A stretch of 15,479 nt of DNA, from assembly GCA_045613585.1 (NCBI GenBank), contig JAZLBG010000135.1:1-15479 (forward strand), given 5' to 3'. A model generated the notes under the pieces. It was not told the DNA's origin and ran no database searches. It saw nothing but the letters and a program-made list of their open reading frames with translations. The translations under genes were made by a program, and so were the position numbers. The stretch comes from Fimenecus sp045613585 (GTDB lineage: Bacteria > Bacillota > Clostridia > Oscillospirales > Acutalibacteraceae). Shown piece by piece: positions 7,871-15,028 of the stretch (the first letter of the stretch is position 1; every line of letters starts with the position of its first letter).

Positions 7871-10800
7871 TATTAAAGTCAATTACAATGCAGGGATTTA
7901 AGTCTTGTCCCGATAAAACAGTACTTCAATTTAATAAGGGAATAACAGGTGTTGTTGGTCCTAACGGTAGTGGTAAAAGTAATATTTCTGACGCAGTCCG
8001 TTGGGTTCTTGGTGAACAGTCAACAAAGAGTCTTCGTGGCTCAAAAATGGAAGATGTTATTTTCAGTGGTACAAAACTTCGCAAGGCAACTGGCTTTGCG
8101 GAGGTTACACTCTGTCTTGATAATGCTGACCACGCTCTTAACTGTGATAAAGATGAAGTTAATATTACTCGTCGTTTTTATAGAAGTGGTGACAGTGAGT
8201 ATAAAATCAATGGTGAAAATGTAAGACTTCGTGATATTAACGAGTTATTTATGGATACAGGTCTTGGTCGTGATGGTTATTCAATGGTCGGTCAAGGTAA
8301 AATCGCAGAACTTATTTCTTCAAAATCAGGTGAACGCCGTGAAATGTTTGAAGAAGCTGCTGGTATTTCACATTTCCGTTACAGAAGAAATGATGCTCTT
8401 AAAAGATTAGGACAAGCTGAAGAAAATCTTGTTCGTCTTCGCGATATTTTAACTGAACTTGAAAGTCGTGTAGGACCTCTTAAAACTCAAAGCGAAAAGG
8501 CACAGAAATTCTTGGTGCTTGCTGAAGAAAGAAAAAATCTTGAAATTGGTATCTGGTTACACAACATTGAGAAAACTCAAGAAAAATTAAAAGACCAAGA
8601 CAGAAAAATCGATATTGCTTCTGTTCAGTATAAAGATGCTCAAAAGCAACTTGAAGAAATTGAGCAGAAAATGAACGACATTATTGAGAAAACTCACGAA
8701 ATCAATGTTAAGATTGAAGAAATCCGTGGTTCAACTTCTCATTTTGAAGAACAAGCAGCAGAACTTGAAGCACAAGCGAAAGTTTATGAAAACTCAATTA
8801 CACATAACAATGAGTCAATTGAAAGATTAGAAAAAGATAAGCTTGTAAGTACTGCAGATGAAACTGATATTGATGGTCAGATTGCAGAAACTGAAGAGCA
8901 AAAAGCAAAAGCACAAGCAGGACTCGAAGAAGCTAATAAAAAGCTTGAAGCACAAATTGGTGAAATCGAAAAATTGCAGGTTGAAAACAACGAGTTTGCA
9001 ACTATTGCAGCAGACCTTTCAAAAGAGATTTCACTTCTTACAGTGACTCTTGCAGATAATCGTGTTATCAGCGAAACTGCAAGTTCACAAATTGAAGAAA
9101 TCAAAACAAGAATTGCTACTATTGATGACCTTTTAGGTAATCGCAAAGAAACTGTTTTAGCGTTAGAAGAGAAGAAAAACGAAGCTCAAAAAGCATTGGA
9201 TGAATGCAACGAGAAAATTGACGGTTTCAAAAACGCTATTGAGGGTTATCGTATTAAAGTTCAGACAAGAACTGAAAAAAGCGAAAAAATCAAAGCAGAA
9301 ATCTTAACTCTCGATACAGAAATCGAGCGTAAAAACGAGCGTATTCGTGTACTTGATGACCTTGAAAAGAATATGGAAGGTTATCAGGGCTCAGTTCGTA
9401 GCGTTATGAAAGAGAGTAAGCGTGGTGCATTAAATGGTGTCCACGGACCACTTTCACAACTTATCAATGTTAAAGATAAATATTCAGTTGCTGTTGAAAC
9501 TGCTCTTGGTGTAGCACTTCAAAATGTGATTGTTGATAACGAAACTGATGCAAAACGAGCAATTGCATTTTTGAAAGAAAATCGCGGTGGTCGTGCAACA
9601 TTCTTGCCACTTACAGCAATTAAGTCAAGAAGTCTTGATGAAAAAGGTCTTGACGATTGCTTTGGTTTTGTAAGTATCGCGGCAGACCTTGCTACAACCG
9701 ACAAAAAATATAAAGATATTATCGAAAATCTTCTTGGCAAAACTGTTGTCTGTGAAGATATGGACTCTGCTATCACAATGGCAAAGAAATACAAGAATCG
9801 TTTTAAGATTGTAACTCTTGATGGTCAGGTTATTAATGCCGGCGGTTCAATGACTGGTGGTAGTAAAGCGCAAGGTGTGGGTATGCTTTCTCGTAGTAAC
9901 GAGATTGACAAACTTCGTGCATCTGTAAAAGACCTTGAAGATAAAAAGAATAACCTTAGTATTCAAGAAAAAATGCTCAGTGAAGATTTGGCATCAGCAG
10001 TTGCTGACCTTAACGGCATTGAGGGTGATATCCTTTCTGCTAATGAAGAAAAAATTCGTCTTGAAGGTGAATATAAACTTGCTGAAAGTGAGTATGAATC
10101 ATCATCAGGTGGCGTGAAAGAATTACTTGAAGAAGAAAAAATCCTTAACGAGCGTATTGAAAAAATTAATGCAGATAGCATTACTGCTCGTGAAACAGTT
10201 GAAAACCTTAACAACGAAATTGCAGAAAAAGAAAAGAGCCTTGAAGCAGTCAGTGGTGACCGTGAAACTCTTGCAACTGTCCGTGAAGAGCTTTCACAAA
10301 AGGCAGAGCAAATCCGTCTTGAAATGTTAGGTTTTGAGAAAGATATGCAGTCTGCTGACGATAATATTCGTCGTCTTAATATTCTTAAAGGCTCACACAG
10401 TAATCGTCTTGAAGAGCTTGATGCAGAAATTGAGGCATTCAAGAATAAAAACATCTGGCTTACAAAAGATATTGAAAGTCTTCGTGCATCTGCTGAAGAG
10501 CTTCGTCAGAAATGTAATTATGCAAAAACTGATGTTGATGATTTACTTGAAGCTCGTGCAAATCTTGAAAAAGAAAATACAGACCTTCGTAATCTTGAAA
10601 AAGAAAAGAGTTCAGAGCGTGAGCGTGTCAGCGGTGAGCTTGCTCGTCTTGAAGAACGAAAAGCATCAATGCTTAATGAGTTTGAAGAATACAACTCAAA
10701 GCTTTATGATGAATATCAGTTGACAAGACGTGAAGCGATTGCTCTTGAAATCGTTATTGAAAATATTGGCGAAGCAAGAACTCGTCTTTCTGCATTAAAG

Positions 10801-11436
10801 AACGAAATTCGTGGACTCGGTTCAGTTAATGTTTCTGCTATTGACGAATATAAAGAAGTGTCTGAACGCTATGAATTTATGTCAGAGCAAATCGGTGATG
10901 TTGAAAAGTCAAAAGCAGAACTTATTAAACTTATTGATGAGCTTACAACAAATATGAGCGTTCAGTTCCGTGAACAGTTCCAGAAAATAAATGTAGCATT
11001 TTCTGAAACATTTGCAGAGTTGTTTGGCGGTGGTAAAGCTGAACTTATTCTTGAAGATGAAATGAATGTTCTTGAATGTGACATTGAAATTAAAGTTCAA
11101 CCACCAGGCAAAAATGTTCAGAATATCAACCTTCTTTCAGGTGGTGAAAAGGGACTTTCAGCAATTGCACTTCTCTTTGCAATTCTTAAAGTTACACCTG
11201 CACCATTCGTAATCTTCGACGAGGTTGAGGCGGCTCTTGACGATGTCAATGTTGTCCGTTATGCACAGTATGTAAGAAGAATGACAAAGAACACACAGTT
11301 TATTCTTATTACACATCGTCGTGGTACAATGGAAGAAGCAGATATGCTTTATGGTGTTACAATGCAAGAAGAAGGCGTATCAAAGATTCTTGAACTTAAA
11401 ACAGCCGAAATGGCTCGTAAGTTAGGTTTAGCTTAA
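7867..11436 (+). CDS. smc: Chromosome segregation protein SMC
   Basis: ATPase of the bacterial condensin (SMC-ScpAB), which extrudes DNA loops and aligns chromosome arms. It has 1189 residues, the normal length. The N-terminal head has MILKSITMQGFKS and the Walker A GPNGSGKS (31-38). Long coiled coils rich in Glu, Lys and Leu run to about residue 500 and from about 675 to 1020. The hinge (about 503-670) begins MEGYQGSVRSVMKES and ends with GGSMTGGSK. The C-terminal head has the ABC signature LSGGEKGLSAIALLFA (Ser1091), Walker B VIFDEVEAALDD (Asp1118, Glu1119) and the final ITHRRGTMEEADMLYGVTMQ. Ribosome binding site GAGG at 7856-7859. scpA and scpB are not in the window. It is followed by a 170-bp gap. 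Confidence 0.98.
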   Translation: MILKSITMQGFKSCPDKTVLQFNKGITGVVGPNGSGKSNISDAVRWVLGEQSTKSLRGSKMEDVIFSGTKLRKATGFAEVTLCLDNADHALNCDKDEVNITRRFYRSGDSEYKINGENVRLRDINELFMDTGLGRDGYSMVGQGKIAELISSKSGERREMFEEAAGISHFRYRRNDALKRLGQAEENLVRLRDILTELESRVGPLKTQSEKAQKFLVLAEERKNLEIGIWLHNIEKTQEKLKDQDRKIDIASVQYKDAQKQLEEIEQKMNDIIEKTHEINVKIEEIRGSTSHFEEQAAELEAQAKVYENSITHNNESIERLEKDKLVSTADETDIDGQIAETEEQKAKAQAGLEEANKKLEAQIGEIEKLQVENNEFATIAADLSKEISLLTVTLADNRVISETASSQIEEIKTRIATIDDLLGNRKETVLALEEKKNEAQKALDECNEKIDGFKNAIEGYRIKVQTRTEKSEKIKAEILTLDTEIERKNERIRVLDDLEKNMEGYQGSVRSVMKESKRGALNGVHGPLSQLINVKDKYSVAVETALGVALQNVIVDNETDAKRAIAFLKENRGGRATFLPLTAIKSRSLDEKGLDDCFGFVSIAADLATTDKKYKDIIENLLGKTVVCEDMDSAITMAKKYKNRFKIVTLDGQVINAGGSMTGGSKAQGVGMLSRSNEIDKLRASVKDLEDKKNNLSIQEKMLSEDLASAVADLNGIEGDILSANEEKIRLEGEYKLAESEYESSSGGVKELLEEEKILNERIEKINADSITARETVENLNNEIAEKEKSLEAVSGDRETLATVREELSQKAEQIRLEMLGFEKDMQSADDNIRRLNILKGSHSNRLEELDAEIEAFKNKNIWLTKDIESLRASAEELRQKCNYAKTDVDDLLEARANLEKENTDLRNLEKEKSSERERVSGELARLEERKASMLNEFEEYNSKLYDEYQLTRREAIALEIVIENIGEARTRLSALKNEIRGLGSVNVSAIDEYKEVSERYEFMSEQIGDVEKSKAELIKLIDELTTNMSVQFREQFQKINVAFSETFAELFGGGKAELILEDEMNVLECDIEIKVQPPGKNVQNINLLSGGEKGLSAIALLFAILKVTPAPFVIFDEVEAALDDVNVVRYAQYVRRMTKNTQFILITHRRGTMEEADMLYGVTMQEEGVSKILELKTAEMARKLGLA

Positions 11437-11530
11437 TTGCACTAATCTTGCACTTTTTCGCGACGGTAACTCGTGTATCTACATACACTTCGCCATCGCA
11501 AAAAAGCACAATATAAGCAAAATTTAAGCT
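11430..11530 (-). repeat. Long imperfect palindrome; possible minus-strand RNA or MITE-like element
   Basis: This stretch folds on itself over its whole length. The core is a 19-bp stem, 11448-11466 against 11493-11511. In plus-strand RNA four positions are C-A or A-C mismatches, but in minus-strand RNA all four become G-U pairs, so all 19 positions pair. Inside it, GTGTAT (11473-11478) pairs with ATACAC (11483-11488) around a 4-nt loop, separated from the core stem by an asymmetric internal loop. Outside it, AGCTTAA plus TTGC (11430-11440) pairs with GCAA (11517-11520) plus TTAAGCT (11524-11530), with a 3-nt bulge. The outer left arm includes the smc stop codon. No T-run follows on either strand, so it is not a normal terminator. 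A hairpin-shaped mobile repeat or a structured RNA are both possible. Confidence 0.6.
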
Positions 11531-11550
11531 ACGACAGAACAACAATGTAG

Positions 11551-11570
11551 GGCGGGGGCTTGCTCCCGCC
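11551..11570. repeat. GC-rich hairpin upstream of ftsY
   Basis: GGCGGGGGC (11551-11559) pairs with GCTCCCGCC (11562-11570) with a single G-U pair and a 2-nt loop. It is a sharp G+C island in A/T-rich surroundings, has no T-run on either side and lies about 36 bases before the ftsY start. It resembles REP-type intergenic repeats; that is inference. Confidence 0.6.
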
Positions 11571-11606
11571 GTCAAAGATAAATAATTTCTCGAAAGGATA
11601 TTACCT

Positions 11607-12764
11607 ATGGGAATTTTCAAAAAAATCAATTTTGGTCTTACAAAGACAAGAAATAAAATGGCAGGGGCTATTGACGATATGCTTGATAGCTTTGACGAAG
11701 AGGTAACAGATGACCTTTATCAAGAACTTGAAGAAATTCTTGTTATGGGTGACGTTGGTGTTACAACTGCTGTTGAGATTACAGAAAAACTTCGTGAAGA
11801 AGTGAGCAAGGGCAAAATCAAAGGCGCTGAAGCAATCCGCAAACAGATTAAAACTATTGTTTCTGAAATGCTTTATGGCGGAGAAGATATGGGACTTATT
11901 ACTGTTCCATCAATCATTCTTGTTATCGGTGTTAATGGTGTTGGTAAGACGACAACAATCGGTAAAATGGCTGCTATGTATAAAGCACAAGGCAAAAAGG
12001 TTATACTTGGTGCGGCTGACACTTTCCGTGCTGCTGCTATTGACCAATTGCAAATCTGGGCAGACCGCTCAGGTGTAGATATTGTTAAGCATACTGAAGG
12101 TGCAGACCCTGCGGCAGTTGTGTTTGATACAATTGGTGCAGCAAAAGCAAGAGATAGTGAAATTATCATTATTGATACTGCAGGTCGTCTTCACAATAAG
12201 AAAAATCTTATGGATGAGCTTAACAAGATTTATAGAGTTATTGACCGTGAATTACCATACTCTGACCGTGAAGTTTTGTTGGTGCTTGATTCAACAACAG
12301 GTCAGAATGCAGTTAATCAGGCAAGAGAATTTAAGTCAGTTGCCGATATTACAGGTATTGTTCTTACAAAACTTGATGGTACTGCTCGTGGTGGTGTTGT
12401 TCTTGCTATCAAAAATGAACTTGGTATTCCAGTTAAGTTTATTGGTGTTGGTGAACAAATCGACGACTTACAACCATTCAAACCTGAAGCATTTGCAGAC
12501 GGCTTGTTTGATAAGATAGATTATAAAGAAGAGGAGGACATTCAAATTGAAATTGTTGAAGAGAGCAAAGAAGAATTCGAAGAAATTGATGAAACTCTTT
12601 TACAAGAAGAAAACACCAATGAAAACGGTGGAGCAGTTGAAGAGTCTTCCGAAACAGATGACCAAGGATTGGAACAGGATGAAGAGATAGAAACTTCTGA
12701 ACCTGAACAAAAAGAAGAAAAGAAAAAGAGGGGTTTCTTTGGATTTTTTAATCGCAACTCATAA
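11607..12764 (+). CDS. ftsY: Signal recognition particle receptor FtsY, with C-terminal acidic tail
   Basis: GTPase that docks SRP-ribosome complexes at the membrane. The NG domain occupies about residues 1-303: amphipathic N-terminus MGIFKKINFGLTKTR, G1 GVNGVGKTTT (108-117), AADTFRAAAIDQL (136-148), DTAGR (190-194), TKLDGTARGG (254-263) and GVGEQIDDLQPFKPEAF (280-296). After this comes an unusual tail of about 80 residues, very acidic (many Glu and Asp), ending with a basic and aromatic patch, KKKRGFFGFFNRNS. In E. coli and related FtsY the acidic A domain is N-terminal; here it is C-terminal. The start is supported by AAGGA at 11594-11598. The final 26 bp overlap rdgB in another frame. ffh and ylxM, frequent neighbours in Firmicutes, are absent. 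Confidence 0.96.
   Translation: MGIFKKINFGLTKTRNKMAGAIDDMLDSFDEEVTDDLYQELEEILVMGDVGVTTAVEITEKLREEVSKGKIKGAEAIRKQIKTIVSEMLYGGEDMGLITVPSIILVIGVNGVGKTTTIGKMAAMYKAQGKKVILGAADTFRAAAIDQLQIWADRSGVDIVKHTEGADPAAVVFDTIGAAKARDSEIIIIDTAGRLHNKKNLMDELNKIYRVIDRELPYSDREVLLVLDSTTGQNAVNQAREFKSVADITGIVLTKLDGTARGGVVLAIKNELGIPVKFIGVGEQIDDLQPFKPEAFADGLFDKIDYKEEEDIQIEIVEESKEEFEEIDETLLQEENTNENGGAVEESSETDDQGLEQDEEIETSEPEQKEEKKKRGFFGFFNRNS
12728..12733 (+). promoter_or_regulatory. rdgB: Ribosome binding site for the TTG start of rdgB
   Basis: GAGGGG lies five bases before the TTG at 12739, inside the last codons of ftsY. It supports the TTG over the ATG at 12766, which has no comparable site. Confidence 0.7.
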
Positions 12765-13326
12765 TATGAAAAAGCAAGCGGAATTACAGAGAATTCTCTC
12801 ACCGCTTGGTATAAATGTACTTACTGCAGATATGGCAGGAATTGAACTTTCAGATGTTGACGAAACAGGAGAAACATTTGAAGAAAACGCTTTTTTAAAG
12901 GCAGATAGTGGTTGCAAAGAAAGTGGAATGGTTTGTGTTGCAGACGATTCAGGACTTATGGTTGACTTTCTTGATGGTGCACCTGGTGTTTATTCAGCTC
13001 GTTTTGGTGGTGAACACGGAAACGACGCTAAAAACAACGAAAAACTTTTAGGACTTATGAAAGATGTTCCTGATGAGAAAAGAACAGCACGATTTGTAAG
13101 TTGTGTTTGTTGTTGTTTCCCAGATGGCAGAAGTTTCACGGTCCGTGGCACTTGCGAGGGTGTAATCGCCCACGAAGTACAAGGTAATGGCGGATTTGGT
13201 TATGACCCAGTATTCCTTGTTGGTGATAAAACTTTCGGTGAGCTTTCAGCGGAAGAAAAAGACAAAGTCAGCCACCGTGGAAACGCTTTAAGAAAATTTG
13301 TAGAAGAATTACCCAAGTATTTATAA
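12739..13326 (+). CDS. rdgB: RdgB/HAM1-type dITP/XTP pyrophosphatase
   Basis: Hydrolyses dITP, ITP and XTP to monophosphates, keeping deaminated purines out of DNA and RNA. It has 195 residues. The N-terminal FLIATHNMKKQAEL (3-16) is the family nucleotide-binding motif (ATxNxxK). VADDSGLMVDFLDGAPGVYSAR (67-88) has the conserved Asp69/Asp70; GNGGFGYDPVF (149-159) and SHRGNAL (178-184) are the other signatures. Translation must begin at the TTG at 12739: the next in-frame ATG (12766) would delete the ATxN motif. That places the start 26 bp inside ftsY, so translation is probably coupled to it. A Cys-rich strand SCVCCC (121-126) is slightly unusual. Confidence 0.95.
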   Translation: MDFLIATHNMKKQAELQRILSPLGINVLTADMAGIELSDVDETGETFEENAFLKADSGCKESGMVCVADDSGLMVDFLDGAPGVYSARFGGEHGNDAKNNEKLLGLMKDVPDEKRTARFVSCVCCCFPDGRSFTVRGTCEGVIAHEVQGNGGFGYDPVFLVGDKTFGELSAEEKDKVSHRGNALRKFVEELPKYL

Positions 13327-13344
13327 TTGTAGGGGATAAAAAAT

Positions 13345-14019
13345 ATGGCAAAAGGCTATTGTGAAAAGAAAGAAGGCAAAGATTGCAGTAAATGCTTTCG
13401 TGAAGATGCTTATAATCGCAATGAACTTCCATGCAAATATTTTGTAAGAAACACAAGAGGCTATGAGGGCACATTAAAGGACATAAACGGAATTAAAATG
13501 CGTCGTCAATGGTTTTTTACGCCGATTGTTATGAGCATTGGATTCATTATAATGCTTGTAATTGCAATTTCGTTGACAACTCTACTTAGTGATATGGAAT
13601 GGTCGCAGGAAGATAAAGAGTTTATAATGTTGTTTTTCTCAAATATAATATTCCCAAGTGAATTTGTACTTTTAATATTATCAATACTGAATATAAAATT
13701 CTGGGGAAAAACAGTAGCAGTCATAAATGATGATGGTGTTTATACAAATCAAGCGTTTATCAGATGGGATAATATTACAGAAGTAGAGTTTTTTCCACGA
13801 GAGATAAATTACAGGTCTTTTGATGATATTGCTTACGTAAAAATAGTATCACGAAAAAAGAACTATGAGATTGCACATATGCCATTGTATTTTTTATTTA
13901 AGGCGAATAAATATAATTCCGAAATCAAATTGAAAATAAATAAGAGAATAATAAAAATTTACGCGATATTGTTTTCGATGAGCTTCATAGCACCTATTGT
14001 TTTATGGCTTTTGGATTGA
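13345..14019 (+). CDS. Unrecognised membrane protein with Cys-rich N-terminus
   Basis: I do not recognise a named family. The 224-residue product has a hydrophilic N-terminus with Cys6, Cys14, Cys17 and Cys30 (C-x7-C-x2-C-x12-C), possibly a metal site or membrane-proximal disulphides. Two hydrophobic segments follow at about 58-81 and 93-118, then a soluble region (about 121-200) and a final hydrophobic segment (about 203-223). In the soluble part, VAVINDDGVYTNQAFIRWDNITEVEFF resembles the strand-turn pattern of bacterial PH-like domains in small membrane proteins; this is only a pattern resemblance. AGGGG at 13331-13335 supports the start. About 16 of 29 Ile codons are ATA, against about 3 of 37 in ftsY, so codon use differs sharply from the neighbouring housekeeping genes. 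It splits rdgB from yhbY and may be a lineage-specific insertion. Confidence 0.8.
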   Translation: MAKGYCEKKEGKDCSKCFREDAYNRNELPCKYFVRNTRGYEGTLKDINGIKMRRQWFFTPIVMSIGFIIMLVIAISLTTLLSDMEWSQEDKEFIMLFFSNIIFPSEFVLLILSILNIKFWGKTVAVINDDGVYTNQAFIRWDNITEVEFFPREINYRSFDDIAYVKIVSRKKNYEIAHMPLYFLFKANKYNSEIKLKINKRIIKIYAILFSMSFIAPIVLWLLD

Positions 14020-14090
14020 ATTCATATAGTGGAGATTTACGAAATATAAAGGGTTGTCCGACCCATACGAAAAAATATAGGAGAATAAAT
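14020..14090 (+). other. Intergenic region before yhbY with small hairpin
   Basis: This 71-bp A/T-rich gap contains a short hairpin, GGGTTG (14051-14056) against CGACCC (14059-14064). It overlaps a stretch, 14058-14072, that nearly repeats 216-232 before rplT. No convincing promoter pair at proper spacing is visible. The yhbY Shine-Dalgarno AGGAG lies at 14079-14083. Confidence 0.4.
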
Positions 14091-14399
14091 ATGACAAGTA
14101 AAGAAAGAGCATATTGGAGAGGTCAGGCAAACGGCCTTCAGGCATTATTTCAGGTTGGTAAAGGCGGAATTTCAGATGCCCTTATTAAGCAAACTGACGA
14201 TGCACTTAAAGCACGCGAACTTATAAAAATTAAAGTGCTTTTAGAAACAAGCCCTGAAAAGCCAAAAGAAATTGCACAGAAACTTGCTGAGGCAACAAAC
14301 AGTGATTGTGTTGGCGTTATCGGTGGCAGTATGATATTCTATCGTTATAATCCAGAATTACACAAAGACGAGAAGAAAAAAGCAAAAGGAAGAAAATAA
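14091..14399 (+). CDS. yhbY: YhbY-type ribosome assembly RNA-binding protein (CRM domain)
   Basis: Small protein made of one CRM (CRS1-YhbY) domain, associated with pre-50S ribosomes. It is 102 residues, the typical length. SKERAYWRGQANGL (3-16), FQVGKGGISDALIKQTDDAL (with the GxGG loop of the RNA-binding fold), ARELIKIKVL and the C-terminal VGVIGGSMIFYRYNP match the family. I chose the ATG at 14091 because it follows AGGAG at the right spacing and begins exactly where the family begins. An upstream in-frame ATG at 14004 would overlap the preceding gene and add about 29 unrelated residues. nadD starts two bases after its stop; yhbY-nadD-yqeK is a common Firmicute order. Confidence 0.94.
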   Translation: MTSKERAYWRGQANGLQALFQVGKGGISDALIKQTDDALKARELIKIKVLLETSPEKPKEIAQKLAEATNSDCVGVIGGSMIFYRYNPELHKDEKKKAKGRK

Positions 14400-14401
14400 T
14401 T

Positions 14402-15028
14402 ATGAAAATAGGTATTTTCGGCGGAACATTCAATCCACCCCACAAGGGACATGTGCGAATGATTGATAAAATGACAGAGGAGTTAGAACTTGACAAAGTT
14501 CTTGTTATTCCAAACAAACTCCCTACACATAAGCGTTGTGATGATTTAGCAGATAATCGTGACCGTATTGCTATGTGTAAAATCGCATTTAAAAATCCAA
14601 AATACGAAATCAGTACAATAGAAATGGACAGAGAAACTGACAGTTACACTATCTACACTATTGAGCAGTTAAGAAAAAAATATCCTAATGACGATTTGTA
14701 TTTGATTATAGGGTCAGATATGTTTCTTATTTTCCATAAATGGTATAAGCATAAAGAAATTCTTGACCAGTGCACAATTTGTGTTGCATCAAGAAATACT
14801 GACGAAAATATTCAGTCACTTCGTTCATATGCTTTTGACAAATTAGGCGTGTATATGCCTAAGCTTGACGGAAAGAATATACATATCTCACTTCTTGATG
14901 CTTACGAGGTAAGTTCAAGTGAAATCAGAGAGAGAATTGCTACTGAGCGTAGTCTTTATGGTATAGTTGACCCAGAAATCATTGAATATATGGAGAGTCA
15001 CAAGTTATATGGATACGGCAAGAAATAA
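14402..15028 (+). CDS. nadD: Nicotinate-nucleotide adenylyltransferase
   Basis: Adenylates nicotinate mononucleotide to deamido-NAD, the penultimate step of NAD synthesis. It has 208 residues, normal for NadD. The N-terminus MKIGIFGGTFNPPHKGH (1-17) carries the nucleotidyltransferase GGTFNPPHxGH motif; LIIGSDMFLIFHKWYKHKEIL (101-121) is the substrate-binding GSD region, and SSSEIRERI (171-179) corresponds to the ISSTxIR ATP-binding motif. A weak GGAAG about 9 bases before the ATG supports the start. The last 20 bp overlap the start of yqeK in a different frame, so the two are probably translationally coupled. Confidence 0.97.
   Translation: MKIGIFGGTFNPPHKGHVRMIDKMTEELELDKVLVIPNKLPTHKRCDDLADNRDRIAMCKIAFKNPKYEISTIEMDRETDSYTIYTIEQLRKKYPNDDLYLIIGSDMFLIFHKWYKHKEILDQCTICVASRNTDENIQSLRSYAFDKLGVYMPKLDGKNIHISLLDAYEVSSSEIRERIATERSLYGIVDPEIIEYMESHKLYGYGKK

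Noticed and set aside
9963..10454. Long minus-strand ORF (163 codons) inside smc
   Set aside because: It is the antisense of Glu/Lys-rich coiled-coil codons, giving a Ser/Arg/Leu-rich low-complexity product without a ribosome binding site or family resemblance.
11493..11520. Intrinsic terminator for smc in the palindrome
   Set aside because: The descending arm on the plus strand is followed by ACAATATAAGC-type sequence with no T-run, and the minus strand also lacks one.
11396..11629. 77-codon minus-strand ORF across the smc-ftsY gap
   Set aside because: It reads through the palindrome, the GC hairpin and the ftsY ribosome binding site, has no ribosome binding site of its own that I can see, and its product resembles no protein I know; it is best explained as a by-product of the repeat sequences.
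14016..14050. Possible promoter upstream of yhbY (TTGAAT with TATAAA)
   Set aside because: The spacing is about 23 bases, too long for a sigma-A type promoter; the alternative TATAGT at 14025 has a poor -35 partner.
14004..14090. Upstream ATG extension of yhbY
   Set aside because: It overlaps the end of the membrane protein gene and adds residues foreign to the family; the ATG at 14091 has a good ribosome binding site.
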